From positions 186,001 to 250,000 of the forward strand of contig CP085689.1 in the NCBI GenBank assembly GCA_020683205.1: a stretch of 64,000 bases of DNA, in the 5' to 3' direction. The stretch comes from Lentisphaerae bacterium WC36. GTDB taxonomy: Bacteria; Verrucomicrobiota; Lentisphaeria; Victivallales; SZUA-371. The notes beneath the pieces are model-generated. The model ran no database searches. It was not told the origin of the DNA and worked only from the letters and a program-made list of their open reading frames with translations. Of the stretch, positions 27,231-36,252 are shown piece by piece; the stretch's first letter is position 1, and each line of letters begins with the position of its first letter. The position numbers and the translations under genes are program-made.

Positions 27231-27269
27231 AAGTCGTTACATAAAGTGTAGCGACTTTTTTTTAATGAA
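27231..27269 (+). terminator. Terminator of the 125-residue orphan gene
   Basis: Eleven-base stem AAGTCGTTACA / TGTAGCGACTT (one G-U pair), 5-base loop, then a run of T's to 27263. Confidence 0.88.
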
Positions 27270-27289
27270 TTATTTAAAGTGGATTTATT

Positions 27290-27769
27290 ATGAATTTAAA
27301 AATTGTATCGGGTGGACAAACTGGAGCTGATAGGGCAGGGCTTGATGTTGCAATTAAATTGCATATCGTGCATGGAGGATGGTGTCCAAAGGGGCGAAAG
27401 GCTGTTGACGGCAAGATTGCTAAAAAGTATCGACTTAAAGAAATGACAAGCTCTTCGTATATTGCTCGGACTAGGCAAAATGTTATTGACAGTGATGCAA
27501 GTGTAATTTTTTATATTGACAAGGCAACAGGAGGAACAAAAAAGACAATTTTATTTTGTCAGGAATTTGCGAAGGATTACCTTGAAATTGATTTGTCTGA
27601 TCCATTTTTAACAAATTGTGTAATTTTAGAAAAATGGTTCATCGAAAGAGAGCAAATTATGAAAGACAAATCACAGTTCGTTCTCAATATTGCAGGATCT
27701 CGCCAAACTGAAAAAAATAATATTTACAATTTAGTTTTTGAACTTCTAGAATATTGTTTAAAAGAATAA
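27290..27769 (+). CDS. Putative molybdenum-carrier (SLOG/YpsA-related) family protein
   Basis: A 159-residue protein with the family opening LKIVSGGQTGADRAGLDVAI, then GGWCPKGRKAVDGKI, TRQNVIDSDASVIFY and TGGTKKT. These motifs are those of the Rossmannoid 'putative molybdenum carrier' family, related to the SLOG nucleotide-binding proteins. The molybdenum-cofactor role comes from one eukaryotic relative; bacterial members may instead bind nucleotide-derived ligands. No molybdenum genes are nearby, so the actual role is open. Confidence 0.8.
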   Translation: MNLKIVSGGQTGADRAGLDVAIKLHIVHGGWCPKGRKAVDGKIAKKYRLKEMTSSSYIARTRQNVIDSDASVIFYIDKATGGTKKTILFCQEFAKDYLEIDLSDPFLTNCVILEKWFIEREQIMKDKSQFVLNIAGSRQTEKNNIYNLVFELLEYCLKE

Positions 27770-27888
27770 TTATAGTTTATAAGAGAGGTATTTTATAAAA
27801 ATTTTATATGTATGATATTATAGATTTAACCTAATTATAGTTAAAAAATAGCAAGCTGGAAAATAATTTTTAAGGAGTGGTGTGAAAT

Positions 27889-29135
27889 ATGGAAGAAACT
27901 ATCCAAGATGCAGCAAATAGTATGAATGATAGTGTAAAAAAAATTTGTAATAATATTGCAGAAAGAGTTTCAAAACCGTTCTTTTTGTCATTTATTATAG
28001 CATGGGTGGCATGGAACTTTAAGTTTATATTAATTATTTTTAGTTCTGAAAATATTAACGAAAAAATAAAAATGATAGAGTATTATACTCATATTGCAAA
28101 TTATATAAGTTTTCCTTGGTCTTCTCAACCTTATACATGGTGGGAAAATGTTATAGTTGGAGTGGCTCATATTTTCGATTTTTTTGTTATTCCCTTTGGC
28201 ATAATTTGGATAATTTATTTTCTTTATCAAAAATTTGGTGTTAAATACTCAAGAAATTGGAATAAATTATCACACTCAATAAGCCTCCACTCACAGCAAG
28301 ATTTTGAAAATTTAGAAAAAGAAATAGAAGAGCTTGGAAATGATTTTTCAAGTGAACTTGAAAACTATCAACAAGTTTTACTTAATTTAAAAGAGCAAGC
28401 TGGACCGTATAAAGCGAGTCTAGGTGGTATTTTAAAATTTGCAAGACAAGTTTTGAGGTTAAGAGTTTACAGCAAAAGTTAAATAAATTTTATGCAGAGA
28501 TGCAAATTCTTTTTAATGGAAAATCTAAGGAATTGCAAACTAAATTAGAAGAAGTAAAAGTTATAGAAAATGAATTGATGGAAAATGTTCAAAAATACCG
28601 CAAACAAATTAAAAAAAATTGAACAAGAGCAAGTATCATTTGATAATGATATTGAAGATTTTAGGCTCATGAAAATTTTTGTAAAAAATCAACGTCGTAA
28701 AATGGAAAAAAAATTAACAAAAGAAGATTATGAAATCCCGTTTACATTGACAGCTGAAAAAATAAAAGAGGTGTTAAAAAACGGAAATTTTTTTATCGCC
28801 AGTCAAAGGTAGCTGAATGTCCTGAAAATTATTCTCTTTTGAATAAAAGTTACTATTTAACAAGATTTCCTTTTATTAATAATTTTATTTTCGAAATTAT
28901 TGAAGAAAATTGACAGTATTTAAATCTATACTATAAGAAATATCCAGAAATGTTAATAATGAAGATTGCTAAAGAAATTGAAGCAATTAAAGAAAGTGAT
29001 TCAGATTATGAACTTATAAAGCACACTGGCATTGCTAGTAAAAAAATATATAGAGCGGCGGTAGCAAAAGAATCAATAAATAACAATAAATCTCAGATAA
29101 AACAAGTGTTAAGTGATTTTGTCATTAGTTTGTAA
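27889..29135 (+). pseudogene. Decayed membrane/coiled-coil protein gene (three frameshifts and one stop)
   Basis: The intact 5' part (27889-28482) encodes two membrane segments (about residues 30-50 and 95-115) and the start of a long coiled coil. It then shifts frame near 28431-28445, again at an eight-A run near 28610-28618 and again at a seven-T run near 28788-28794. After each shift a coiled-coil or hydrophobic peptide continues: SFEVKSLQQKLNKFYAEMQ, then IEQEQVSFDNDIEDFRLMK, then YRQSKVAECPENYSLLNKS. Finally an in-frame TGA at 28911-28913 is followed by a continuing frame (QYLNLYYKKYPEMLIMKIA) to 29135. The original protein would be about 410 residues. Its function is unknown. Homopolymer sequencing errors could explain two shifts, but not the stop codon. 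Confidence 0.7.
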
Positions 29136-29177
29136 AGTTTTAAACAGTAAATTATAATGTGATTGTCATAATATTAT

Positions 29178-29219
29178 CAAAAAAAAATACCCTTCAAAAA
29201 ATAATTCTGAAGGGTATTT
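29178..29219 (-). terminator. Terminator of the hisF-malic enzyme unit
   Basis: Twelve-base perfect stem AAATACCCTTCA / TGAAGGGTATTT with an 11-nt loop, and a T-run on the minus strand. It lies 25 bp beyond the malic enzyme stop. Confidence 0.9.
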
Positions 29220-29243
29220 ATTAAAATCTAGAAAATAGTAAAA

Positions 29244-30590
29244 TTATCTATTTTTTGCAATACGAGCGGTAACTTCTGCTTCATATGCATCTAAATCGTC
29301 AATTTTAATTTGTGCAACACCTGTAGCCATTGCTGCTTCTGCAACATAACGTGCAACACGTGGCACCACACGAGGATCGAATGGTTTTGGAATAACATAA
29401 TCAGCTTTTACTGGATTATCGCCTTCAAACATACCATTCGCTGCGTCTTCTGGGTAAGCTGTCGTTAGTACTTCTAAAACACCAGCAGGAGCTTTTTCGC
29501 TAACCACATCAGCTAAAGCGCGTGACGCTGCTAATTTCATTTCTTCATTAATATCAGTCGCACGAACATCTAATGCGCCACGGAAAATGCCAGGGAAACC
29601 TAATACATTATTAACTTGATTTGCAAAATCTGTACGACCAGTGCCAACTACGACTGCACCAGCATCTAATGCATCTTGAGGGAAAATTTCTGGAGTTGGG
29701 TTTGCCATTGCAAAAAGAATTGCACCTTCAGCCATTGTACTAACCATTTCTTTTGTTACGCAATTACCAACAGATACACCAATAAAAATATCAGCGTCAT
29801 TCATTGCATCTGTTAATGTACGAGCATCAGTTTTTGTAGCAAATGCTTGTTTTTCAGCTGTTAAATCATCACGTTCGCTATGGATAACACCACGTGAGTC
29901 GCACATTAAGAAATTCTCACGTTTAGCACCAGCTAGAATATAGTATTCAGCACAAGCGATACCAGCAGCTCCAGCACCATTTAGAACGAATTTACAATCT
30001 TCTAATTTTTTACCAACGATTTTTAATGCATTTAATACACCCGATAATGAAATAATTGCAGTACCATGTTGATCATCATGGAAAACTGGAATGTTCATAG
30101 TTTTCTTCAAAGTTTGCTCAATTTTGAAGCAAGCAGGAGCCGCGATATCTTCAAGATTAACGCCACCAAAAGTAGGCTCTAATTTTTCAACTAAGTCAAT
30201 AATCGCATCTGGATCACTTTTACCATTTTCTAGAGCAACTTTGTCTAGACAAATTGCAATAGCATCAATATCAGCAAAACTTTTAAATAAAATTGCTTTA
30301 CCTTCCATTACGGGCATAGCTGCTTCACCACCAATGTTGCCTAAACCTAAAACAGCAGTACCATCGCTAATAACACCAACTTGATTTGCACGAGCCGTAT
30401 ATTTCCATGAATTCTCTTTATCTTCATTAATTTTTACACATGGAATTGCCACTCCTGGTGTGTATGCTAACGATAAATCAGCTTGAGTTGCGCATGGTTT
30501 TGTCATTTTCAAGCCAACTTTTCCTGGTTGTGGCTCTGAATGGTATGCTAAACTTTTAACTTCTAATTCTTTTTTCGCATCATTACTCAC
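29244..30590 (-). CDS. maeB: NADP-dependent malic enzyme (short, MaeB-like without PTA domain)
   Basis: Oxidative decarboxylation of malate to pyruvate, yielding NAD(P)H. Evidence: KMTKPCATQADLSLAYTPGVA, GTAVLGLGNIGGEAAMPVMEGK, the DDQHGTAI motif, and the GAGAAGIACAEYY nucleotide-binding turn. The length (448) matches short bacterial malic enzymes; long MaeB proteins also carry a C-terminal phosphotransacetylase domain that is absent here. The GTG at 30590 is preferred because TTGAGG lies upstream; the longer frame would start on the TTG within that site. hisF is 40 bp upstream in the same direction. Confidence 0.93.
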   Translation of the reverse strand: MSNDAKKELEVKSLAYHSEPQPGKVGLKMTKPCATQADLSLAYTPGVAIPCVKINEDKENSWKYTARANQVGVISDGTAVLGLGNIGGEAAMPVMEGKAILFKSFADIDAIAICLDKVALENGKSDPDAIIDLVEKLEPTFGGVNLEDIAAPACFKIEQTLKKTMNIPVFHDDQHGTAIISLSGVLNALKIVGKKLEDCKFVLNGAGAAGIACAEYYILAGAKRENFLMCDSRGVIHSERDDLTAEKQAFATKTDARTLTDAMNDADIFIGVSVGNCVTKEMVSTMAEGAILFAMANPTPEIFPQDALDAGAVVVGTGRTDFANQVNNVLGFPGIFRGALDVRATDINEEMKLAASRALADVVSEKAPAGVLEVLTTAYPEDAANGMFEGDNPVKADYVIPKPFDPRVVPRVARYVAEAAMATGVAQIKIDDLDAYEAEVTARIAKNR

Positions 30591-30630
30591 GATTAAAAAC
30601 CTCAATTATTATTATATTTTAATTATTTTA

Positions 30631-31395
30631 CTATTTTCGAACTGGAATATTACATTTTTCCAGATAATCTTTTACTTCAGGAACAGTAAATGTTCCAAAA
30701 TGGAAAATACTTGCCGCTAAAACAGCATCAGCTTTGCCTTCTTCAAGGACTTCAGATAGATGTTCCATTGTTCCCGCACCGCCTGAAGCTATCACTGGGA
30801 CTGAAACTGCCTCTGATACAGCCTTTGTTAGTTCCACATCATAACCATCTTTAGTGCCATCTGCATCCATGCTTGTTAACAAAATTTCGCCAGCTCCAAG
30901 TTCTACGCCATGTTTCGCCCATTCGATAACATCTAAATCAATTGGCTTGCGCCCTCCGTGAGTATAAACTTGCCATTTGTTTTCTTCGCCTTCAACACGA
31001 CGTGCATCAATGGCTAATACAATACACTGACTTCCAAAACGTTCAGCACCAGCGCGAATTAAATCAGGATTGTTCACTGCTGCACTATTTACTGAAACTT
31101 TGTCCGCTCCAGAATTTAACATTTCACGCATATCTTCAACCGTGCGAATACCACCACCAACAGTCAATGGAATAAAAACTTGCGATGCAGTTCTTCTAAT
31201 AACATCAGTCATAGTCGAACGATTATCACTGGTCGCAGTAATATCTAAAAAAACTACTTCGTCAGCGCCTTGTTTATTATATTCAATCGCTGCTTCAACA
31301 GGGTCTCCTGCGTCAATTAAATCAACGAAATTTACACCCTTAACCACACGACCATTTGTCACATCTAAGCAGGGAATAATTCTTTTTGCTAACAT
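30631..31395 (-). CDS. hisF: Imidazole glycerol phosphate synthase subunit HisF
   Basis: Cyclase subunit of histidine biosynthesis: a TIM barrel that uses ammonia from HisH to form imidazole glycerol phosphate and AICAR. The catalytic aspartates lie in [15 protein letters not shown] and [13 protein letters not shown], with phosphate-binding loops [10 protein letters not shown] and IASGGAG. The length (254) is exact for the family. hisH and other his genes are not adjacent; the next gene in the direction of transcription is the malic enzyme, an unusual pairing. Confidence 0.96.
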   Translation of the reverse strand: MLAKRIIPCLDVTNGRVVKGVNFVDLIDAGDPVEAAIEYNKQGADEVVFLDITATSDNRSTMTDVIRRTASQVFIPLTVGGGIRTVEDMREMLNSGADKVSVNSAAVNNPDLIRAGAERFGSQCIVLAIDARRVEGEENKWQVYTHGGRKPIDLDVIEWAKHGVELGAGEILLTSMDADGTKDGYDVELTKAVSEAVSVPVIASGGAGTMEHLSEVLEEGKADAVLAASIFHFGTFTVPEVKDYLEKCNIPVRK

Positions 31396-31487
31396 CTATA
31401 ATATCTCCAACGTCATATATCTCAATTATCTAAAAAAATTTATCAATCACTAAATATAGCCTCAATAAAATACCTGTCAATAATTTT

Positions 31488-31525
31488 AAAGCACTTCATG
31501 AAAATAATGTTCCAAGAAGTGCTTT
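31488..31525 (-). terminator. Hairpin after the oxidoreductase operon
   Basis: Perfect ten-base stem AAAGCACTTC / GAAGTGCTTT, loop 18 nt, 32 bp past the stop of the beta/gamma gene. The T-run on the minus strand is short and interrupted. Confidence 0.6.
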
Positions 31526-31556
31526 GTTAGTATATCTAAATTATTGACTTAAGCTG

Positions 31557-33026
31557 TTAAAAACAGGTTTCTACAGCGGCTTTTCCTTTGTAAAACGCTT
31601 TTAAGTTTAAATCAACAATACCTTTTTTATTGGCAAAGCAATCAATGATTGCTTCTTCAAATGTTTTATCAAAATCAGCTTTATCATCACCCTCAAGGAA
31701 ATAATCACGTAAAATAAATGATAATGCCCCAAGAATTACAGAATTTGCCACACGATGGTCACCTAAATCTTCAGCGATTTCAGCAGCATTAATACCAAAA
31801 ACTTTTTTGTCTTCGCTACAGTTAGGTACTTCAATTGAACTACTATCATATAGTAAAACACCATTTTTCTTTAATTCTGGTAAAAATTTATCCATTGATG
31901 GTTGATTCATTGCGATCAATAAATTGGTATCTTTGTCAACAATTGGCGAACCAACGTCATCACGACTTAGTACTACTGAACAGTTTGCTGTTCCACCACG
32001 CATTTCAGGACCATATGATGGTAGCCATGTTACGTTGAAGTTTCTCAGACGTGCCATGTTAGCAATCATCATACCAAGCGATAATATTCCTTGTCCTCCA
32101 AATCCTGCACACTTAATGCGACGTTCTTTAGTAAAAATTTCAGACTTATTACGGAAGTCTTTACTTTTAGAACTACTTTGACGATTTGGATATAAAATTC
32201 TTTTAACAGCTGCTGGTTCAAAAATTCCTAAATGCTTACTAATTGCAGGACGATCATCAGCAATGTCTTTAAATTTCCCAATTGGGAAATATTTCATCAT
32301 TCTTTCTTCAATAAAATGATCTGCTTCATCAGTTGTCATTTTTAGGTTAATAGGACAACCAGATAAAAATTCAATTAATGAAAACCCTTTGCGGTTTTTG
32401 AGATTTTCAAGACCTTTGCGCAATGCTTTTTTTGCTTGCATAATATTTTTGTATGAAGTTAAAGCACAACGCTCTACATAAACAGGAGAGTCAAGGGCTG
32501 CAACTGTTTCGCAAACTTTTAGTGGATAACCTTCAGTTAGTGGATCGCGCCCTTGAGGTGAGGTCATTGTTTTTTGTCCAGGTAATGTTGTTGGAGCCAT
32601 TTGACCACCAGTCATGCCATAAATAGCGTTATTAACAAATAATACTGTCATATTTTCGCCACGGTTTGCAGCTTGAATAAAGTTATTAAAACCAATCGCC
32701 CCTAAATCGCCATCTCCTTGATATGAAATAACAAAGCTGTCTGGATTTGCTCTAGCTATTCCTGATCCAACTGCTGGAGCGCGACCATGTGGAACTGAAA
32801 TACCGCCACAATCAAAATAATAGTATGTAAATACTGAGCAACCCACGGGAGCAATCAAAACGGTTTGGTCTTGAATATCCATTTCCTCAAGAGCTTCAGC
32901 TAATAATTTATGTAAAATACCGTGACCACAGCCAGGACAATAATGCATATTTTTCTTTATTGCACCAGGACGGCGTTCAAACGTATCGAAAAATCCTGAA
33001 GATTTACCAAATTTTAACTTTTCCAT
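31557..33026 (-). CDS. 2-oxoacid:ferredoxin oxidoreductase, fused beta and gamma subunits
   Basis: Residues ~1-265 are the thiamine-diphosphate-binding beta subunit: HYCPGCGHGILHKLL, PVGCSVFTYYYFDC, ISYQGDGDLGAIGFNN and NNAIYGMTGGQMAPTT. Residues ~300-489 are the gamma subunit (GFGGQGILSLGMMIANMA, SYGPEMRGGTANCSVVLS). The enzyme reversibly turns a 2-oxoacid plus CoA into acyl-CoA and CO2 while reducing ferredoxin. The subunit pattern (delta ferredoxin, alpha ~350, beta, gamma) is that of the VOR/KOR class: branched-chain oxoacids or 2-oxoglutarate. The fusion of beta with gamma is notable. Sixteen bp separate it from the alpha gene. Confidence 0.9.
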   Translation of the reverse strand: MEKLKFGKSSGFFDTFERRPGAIKKNMHYCPGCGHGILHKLLAEALEEMDIQDQTVLIAPVGCSVFTYYYFDCGGISVPHGRAPAVGSGIARANPDSFVISYQGDGDLGAIGFNNFIQAANRGENMTVLFVNNAIYGMTGGQMAPTTLPGQKTMTSPQGRDPLTEGYPLKVCETVAALDSPVYVERCALTSYKNIMQAKKALRKGLENLKNRKGFSLIEFLSGCPINLKMTTDEADHFIEERMMKYFPIGKFKDIADDRPAISKHLGIFEPAAVKRILYPNRQSSSKSKDFRNKSEIFTKERRIKCAGFGGQGILSLGMMIANMARLRNFNVTWLPSYGPEMRGGTANCSVVLSRDDVGSPIVDKDTNLLIAMNQPSMDKFLPELKKNGVLLYDSSSIEVPNCSEDKKVFGINAAEIAEDLGDHRVANSVILGALSFILRDYFLEGDDKADFDKTFEEAIIDCFANKKGIVDLNLKAFYKGKAAVETCF

Positions 33027-33041
33027 ATCTCTAAATCCGTC

Positions 33042-34112
33042 CTATTGTTGTTCTTTTAAAATTTTTTCGCATTTTTCGATAATTTCTTTAACTGTTGGAA
33101 CATTACCACCCATGCGGTTGTAAAAATGAACTGGCTTTTTGCATTCAATTGCTAATTTGACATCATCAATCATCTGACCATTACTCATTTCAATCGCAAT
33201 AAAAGATTTCATGCATTCTTTGTTAACTAAATCATTTAGATGACTTTTTGGAAATGGAAATAATTTCTGCGGACGTAACATTCCAACTTTTAAACCTTTA
33301 TCACGAAGTTTTGCTACAGCAGTTTTAGCAACTCTGCTAATAATTCCATAGCAAACAATTACTAATTCAGCATCATCTGTGTAGTAACTTTCTGCTTGTT
33401 GTTGCTCTTTTTCAATTAGAGCATATTTTTCTTGCAGACGAATGTTAACCGCCTCCAAGTCATCATGGTCCATATAAATTGAAGCAATATAATTATCGCG
33501 CTTGTTAACTCCACCATCAATTGCCCACTCAGGAATTGGACGACGAGGCAGTGGTTCTGGTAGTTTTAATGATTCAAGCATTTGTCCAATTACACCATCA
33601 GTTAATACATAAACTACAGTGCGATAACGATCTGCTAAATCAAAAGCTTCGTAGGTCATATCGCACATTTCTTGGGCTGAATTTGGCGCTAAAACAATAC
33701 ATTTATAGCTACCATGACCGCCACCTTTAACTACTTGATTATAGTCGCTTTGTTCTGGTCCAATATTTCCTAGCCCTGGACCACCTCGCATAATATCAAT
33801 AATTACTGCTGGTAATTCGCACGTTGCTATAAATGACACAGCCTCTTGTTTTAAGCTAATTCCAAGACCAGAAGAAGCGGTCATAGCTCTTCTGCCACTC
33901 GCAGATGCTCCAAAGACCATATTAATCGCTGCAATTTCAGATTCTGCTTGGAGAAATGGTCTATCTAGAGCAGGAAAAAGGTTTGCTGCTGCATGAGCAA
34001 TTTCACTTGCAGGAGTGATTGGATAACCAAAAAAGCACTCACAACCTGCTAATAAAGCTCCATAAATTGCTGCTTCATTACCTTTAAGCAACACTTGATT
34101 TGTAGATTCCAT
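33042..34112 (-). CDS. 2-oxoacid:ferredoxin oxidoreductase alpha subunit (VorB/KorA-like)
   Basis: A 356-residue alpha subunit that supplies the pyrimidine-binding domain for thiamine diphosphate. Evidence: LLKGNEAAIYGALLAGCECFFGYPITPASEIAH, ASSGLGISLKQEAVSFIA, and MRGGPGLGNIGPEQSDYNQ as separate blocks. It lacks an N-terminal gamma domain, which is instead attached to the beta gene downstream. Wording is closest to proteins annotated VorB (3-methyl-2-oxobutanoate). Substrate choice between branched-chain oxoacids and 2-oxoglutarate is not settled by sequence. Confidence 0.9.
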   Translation of the reverse strand: MESTNQVLLKGNEAAIYGALLAGCECFFGYPITPASEIAHAAANLFPALDRPFLQAESEIAAINMVFGASASGRRAMTASSGLGISLKQEAVSFIATCELPAVIIDIMRGGPGLGNIGPEQSDYNQVVKGGGHGSYKCIVLAPNSAQEMCDMTYEAFDLADRYRTVVYVLTDGVIGQMLESLKLPEPLPRRPIPEWAIDGGVNKRDNYIASIYMDHDDLEAVNIRLQEKYALIEKEQQQAESYYTDDAELVIVCYGIISRVAKTAVAKLRDKGLKVGMLRPQKLFPFPKSHLNDLVNKECMKSFIAIEMSNGQMIDDVKLAIECKKPVHFYNRMGGNVPTVKEIIEKCEKILKEQQ

Positions 34113-34307
34113 AATTATAAAATTCTCAATTTTTTATTTTAAAGTCAATTATTAATCAGTTTTGGATAAAAATGAACGCCACATGGTTAATGGGTTCTTT
34201 TTTTATAAGTTTTCTTCTTGAGTACCCAATGTTATAAAATTCTGATTAATTTCTAAAAAGTTGCTATTAAAAATAATAACTACCAAATGGAGTTTTATTC
34301 TTAATAC

Positions 34308-34535
34308 TTATACTTCCTCATAAACTGCCAAAGCACTCGGCTCTGGGCAACTATAATAACAAGCACCACAGCCAATACATTCATCTTTTACTAACTTCAC
34401 ATAAGGAAAGCCGAAACGATTCAAATCATTGCCCAGTGCTAAAATATTTTTAGGACACGCCTTCACGCATCTATTACAGCCTTTACACTCGTCAGCGATA
34501 ATTTTGACTGTAAATTTTTTACTTTTAACTGTCAT
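34308..34535 (-). CDS. 2[4Fe-4S] ferredoxin subunit of the 2-oxoacid oxidoreductase (delta)
   Basis: A 75-residue protein with two cluster motifs, CKGCNRCVKACPK and CIGCGACYYSCPEP, as in VOR/KOR delta subunits. It passes electrons from the oxidoreductase to free ferredoxin. It lies 195 bp upstream of the alpha gene; that gap holds no gene or clear hairpin that I can see. Confidence 0.9.
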   Translation of the reverse strand: MTVKSKKFTVKIIADECKGCNRCVKACPKNILALGNDLNRFGFPYVKLVKDECIGCGACYYSCPEPSALAVYEEV

Positions 34536-34555
34536 CTTTTTTTACATTCTCTTGT

Positions 34556-35041
34556 TTATAAATTATCATCAATGCGGTTAAAGAAAGAGAGAAATCCTGC
34601 CTCACTGCCGCGTGACGATGTTTTAATTTTTCTAAGTTTACTTGTTTTAGTAATCTCTAAGTTTGCAGCCTTAGTACTCGAAAGTTCAGTTTGAGTAAAA
34701 GGGCTACTAGTTGTTTTGTGCAAGTCTTTGGTTTCATCGTCAAATTCACTTTCATCATGGAAAACAAAGACAGTTCTACCGATTGTGATATTGTCACCAT
34801 GGTTCAATTTTTGTTTACCAGAAATTTTTTCACGGTTTACTTTAATTCCATTAGTACTGTTGTCATCTACCAAAAAGAAGTTATCGTTTTCAAAAATGAT
34901 CTTACAATGAAAGCGTGAAGATTGCCGGTCAAAAATGCAGATATCATTTTTGTTGTTTCTCCCCATAGTAATTGTATCATTACTAGTGAAATCATACTCC
35001 TGACCTTCATTTAAACCTTCACTACAGATTAATTTTGGCAT
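34556..35041 (-). CDS. FHA-domain protein
   Basis: A 161-residue protein. Residues ~20-95 are a forkhead-associated phosphothreonine-binding domain with the hallmark residues in TMGRNNKNDICI, SSRFHCKI and DNSTNGIKVN. The C-terminal ~60 residues are Ser/Thr/Lys-rich and probably disordered. It is only 20 bp upstream of the ferredoxin gene, so it may be co-transcribed with the oxidoreductase genes. No Ser/Thr kinase is visible in this window, so its partner is unknown. Confidence 0.9.
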   Translation of the reverse strand: MPKLICSEGLNEGQEYDFTSNDTITMGRNNKNDICIFDRQSSRFHCKIIFENDNFFLVDDNSTNGIKVNREKISGKQKLNHGDNITIGRTVFVFHDESEFDDETKDLHKTTSSPFTQTELSSTKAANLEITKTSKLRKIKTSSRGSEAGFLSFFNRIDDNL

Positions 35042-35232
35042 TGTTTAACCTTCGCTCCATTATAATAATTAAACATTAAATTAAAAAACTTCAGCTACTC
35101 GCAATGTGAATAAATACACCTTTAAATTTACCTTGACTAATTCTTTAAATCAAATAAAATGTGAAATAAAGATAGTAAAAATAATTTTTTTTTGCTGATA
35201 TTTTACTGATTTCATATAAAAACAAAGTAAAA

Positions 35233-36150
35233 TTAATCTTCAAATAGCTCAGTTGATAAATATCTTTCAGCCGTATCACAAATTGTTGTGACAATTTTTT
35301 TACCTTTATTATCAGGCATAGCTGCTAATTTTAATGCCGCTGCAACATTAGCTCCCGAGCTGATTCCGCCAAGAATTCCTTCTTCTTTTGCCAAACGACG
35401 TGCTGTTTGAATTGCTTCATCATTAGTAACAGTGATAACCTTATCAACAACTTCACTCAAATAATTATCTGGAACAAATCCAGCACCAATTCCTTGAATT
35501 TTATGTTTGCCAGCTGCTTGTTTGTTTAACACAGCTGAATCTGCTGGCTCTACACCAATAATCTCAATTTTTGAATTGCGTTCTTTTAAGGCTTTACCCA
35601 CACCACTAATTGTCCCACCAGTGCCAACTCCTGTAACAAAAACATCAACTTTTCCGTCAGTGTCATTGTAAATTTCTACACCAGTTGTTTCGTAATGAAT
35701 TTTAACATTTGCAGGATTGCTGAATTGTTTGGTTAAAAATGCGTTTGGTAGTGTTTGTGCCAACTCTTCAGCTTTTTTTATAGCCCCATTCATTCCTAGA
35801 GCAGGGTCAGTTAAAACTAATTCAGCGCCAAGATGTCGCATTAATTTCTGACGTTCAACAGACATTGATGATGGCATTGCTATATATAATTTGTAACCAC
35901 GACTTGCGGCCATTAATGCTAAACCAATTCCAGTATTGCCGCTGGTTGCTTCAATTATGGCGCTGTTTGGTTTTAATAGTCCCTCTTTTTCTGCTTGATC
36001 AATTATTGACATCGCAACTCGATCTTTTACACTGAAACCAGGATTTTGATTTTCAACTTTAACGCAAATATCATATTCTGGTGCTAATTTATTTAATTTT
36101 ATTAACGGCGTATTACCGATTATTTCACTAATATTATTGTAAATTTTCAT
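35233..36150 (-). CDS. cysK: Cysteine synthase A (O-acetylserine sulfhydrylase)
   Basis: PLP enzyme joining O-acetylserine and sulfide to cysteine. Evidence: NTPLIKLNKL, the PLP lysine in NPGFSVKDRVAMSII, EATSGNTGIGLA, VTGVGTGGTISGVGK and GISSGANVAAALKLA. The length of 305 residues is normal for CysK. AGGATAG precedes the ATG. No cysE is adjacent in this window. Confidence 0.95.
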   Translation of the reverse strand: MKIYNNISEIIGNTPLIKLNKLAPEYDICVKVENQNPGFSVKDRVAMSIIDQAEKEGLLKPNSAIIEATSGNTGIGLALMAASRGYKLYIAMPSSMSVERQKLMRHLGAELVLTDPALGMNGAIKKAEELAQTLPNAFLTKQFSNPANVKIHYETTGVEIYNDTDGKVDVFVTGVGTGGTISGVGKALKERNSKIEIIGVEPADSAVLNKQAAGKHKIQGIGAGFVPDNYLSEVVDKVITVTNDEAIQTARRLAKEEGILGGISSGANVAAALKLAAMPDNKGKKIVTTICDTAERYLSTELFED

Positions 36151-36252
36151 AATCTATCCTATTTTGGTATGATTTAAAGCTCGTATTAACTCCTTAATAT
36201 AGTTTCGGTTTTAATATATTTACACTAAAAAAACATTGAAGTTACAATAAAT

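Noticed and set aside
28585-29135. Two independent small genes (75 and 61 codons)
   Set aside because: They continue the frame-shifted protein that begins at 27889 and have no clear ribosome sites, so they are better read as pieces of one decayed gene.
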